Origin: Tannerella sp.
GTDB taxonomy: Bacteria > Bacteroidota > Bacteroidia > Bacteroidales > Tannerellaceae
Assembly (NCBI GenBank): GCA_031261145.1
Contig: JAISJX010000202.1
Span: 1 to 7,625, forward strand
DNA: 7,625 bases
Reading direction: 5' to 3'
In this document: in pieces, positions 6,907-7,625 of the stretch
How positions within the stretch are numbered: position 1 is the stretch's first letter
Layout: each line of letters begins with the position of its first letter
Notes under the pieces: generated by a model
The model's input: the letters and a program-made list of their open reading frames with translations, nothing else
Told to the model about the DNA's origin: nothing
Database searches by the model: none
Position numbers and translations under genes: made by a program

Positions 6907-7625
6907 ATGAAAATTACAAATATTGTAAAAGGGCTTTGCATTGCCTGTTTGGGATTATTTATTTCCTGTAATCAATCTCATCCTGTTGATAATCAGTTGA
7001 CGGATAAGGAAAAGAAAGACGGTTGGCAACTCTTGTTTGATGGAGAAACCATGAACGGTTGGCGGCTTGTCTGCACCGACAGTTTTCCGAAGTATGGATG
7101 GCATATTGCAGACGGGTGCCTGACAGTTGAGCGGGAAAAAGGGAGAGAATCCGCCAACGGCGGGGATTTGATTACCAGAAAGAAATACGATAATTTTGAA
7201 CTGACCTTCGATTTCAACATCACACCCGGAAGCAACAGCGGCATCAAATATTTTGTTGTCGAAGCGACAGGCTGGGGATTCGGGCCCGAATACCAGATTA
7301 TTGATGACGGCGTTCATCCTGTCTTTCAAACCGATCACATTCCTGTAGGCTGCAAGATTGGCGGATTGTACGAACTGATTGAAGCTCCGGACACCAAAAA
7401 AGTAAATCCTCCGGGAGAATGGAATTCGGGAAAAATAGTAAGCAAAGACCGGTATGTGGAACATTGGTTGAATGGAAAACTGATGGTGAGTTATGTTTTG
7501 GGAAGCGATGAATTTAAGGCATTGGTACAAAAATCCAAATTCAAGGATACGAAAGGCTACGGAGAAGTTGCCAACGGTCATATTCTGATACAGGATCATG
7601 GAGATAAAGTGTCGTATAAAAATAT
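6907..7625 (+). CDS. DUF1080 (3-keto-disaccharide hydrolase family) lipoprotein, 3' end cut by window
   Basis: The visible 239 residues begin with a lipoprotein signal whose lipobox FISC places lipidated Cys at 21, so the protein is anchored in an envelope membrane. Hallmarks of PF06439 then appear in order: GWQLLFDGETMNGW (39-52), FELTFDFNITPGSNSGIKYF (97-116), GPEYQIIDD (126-134), GGLYELI (152-158), PPGEWN (168-173), VEHWLNGK (184-191) and GHILIQDHGDKVSYKN (224-239). That last motif usually lies within about ten residues of the C-terminus, so little is missing. Family members form a beta-sandwich, and some hydrolyse or cleave 3-keto-glycosides; that this one does is inference. It is 108 bases past SusD, on the same strand, behind a strong stem-loop. 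ATG 6907 is chosen because the signal peptide starts there; an ATG at 6902 would stop after two codons. A partner oxidoreductase making the 3-keto sugar would be expected nearby but is not in view. Confidence 0.93.
   Translation, partial: MKITNIVKGLCIACLGLFISCNQSHPVDNQLTDKEKKDGWQLLFDGETMNGWRLVCTDSFPKYGWHIADGCLTVEREKGRESANGGDLITRKKYDNFELTFDFNITPGSNSGIKYFVVEATGWGFGPEYQIIDDGVHPVFQTDHIPVGCKIGGLYELIEAPDTKKVNPPGEWNSGKIVSKDRYVEHWLNGKLMVSYVLGSDEFKALVQKSKFKDTKGYGEVANGHILIQDHGDKVSYKN

Noticed and set aside
6955..7599. Minus-strand open frame of 214 codons opposite the DUF1080 gene
   Set aside because: The plus strand carries every DUF1080 motif in order, and the antisense translation shows no recognisable domain.

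Overview
This window looks like a piece of a Bacteroidales genome (Bacteroides, Parabacteroides or a relative; the genus cannot be fixed from the sequence). The evidence is a consecutive, same-strand FecR-type anti-sigma factor, a SusC/RagA TonB-dependent receptor with an N-terminal signalling (STN) domain, a SusD/RagB surface lipoprotein and the start of a DUF1080 lipoprotein. The starts are A/T-rich without clear Shine-Dalgarno sequences, and the mid-range GC content also fits the phylum.

Layout. Positions 1-98 hold a non-coding nested inverted repeat that ends in a small terminator-like hairpin. Positions 99-317 are A/T-rich and non-coding, with a possible ECF-sigma-type promoter just ahead of the anti-sigma gene (318-1295). 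A 176-base spacer (1296-1471) carries an 8-bp hairpin overlapping a possible 16-codon ORF, and two copies of a 12-base direct repeat. SusC (1472-4882) and SusD (4900-6798) are 17 bases apart and certainly form one transcription unit. A 15-bp stem-loop (6810-6873) followed by a short T run separates SusD from a DUF1080 (3-keto-disaccharide hydrolase family) lipoprotein gene that starts at 6907 and runs off the window only a few residues before its expected end.

How it works together (inference from the families). SusD captures a ligand, probably a glycan, at the cell surface and SusC imports it using TonB energy. The SusC STN domain contacts the periplasmic part of the FecR-like protein when ligand is present, which frees an ECF sigma factor to transcribe the locus. 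The DUF1080 protein would act on an imported or surface glycoside. The sigma factor normally paired with such a FecR is not in the 317 bases upstream and must lie beyond the repeat or elsewhere. Overall this is a recognisable PUL-type (polysaccharide utilisation locus) uptake system. I found no clearly new protein system; the less ordinary parts are the non-coding elements.
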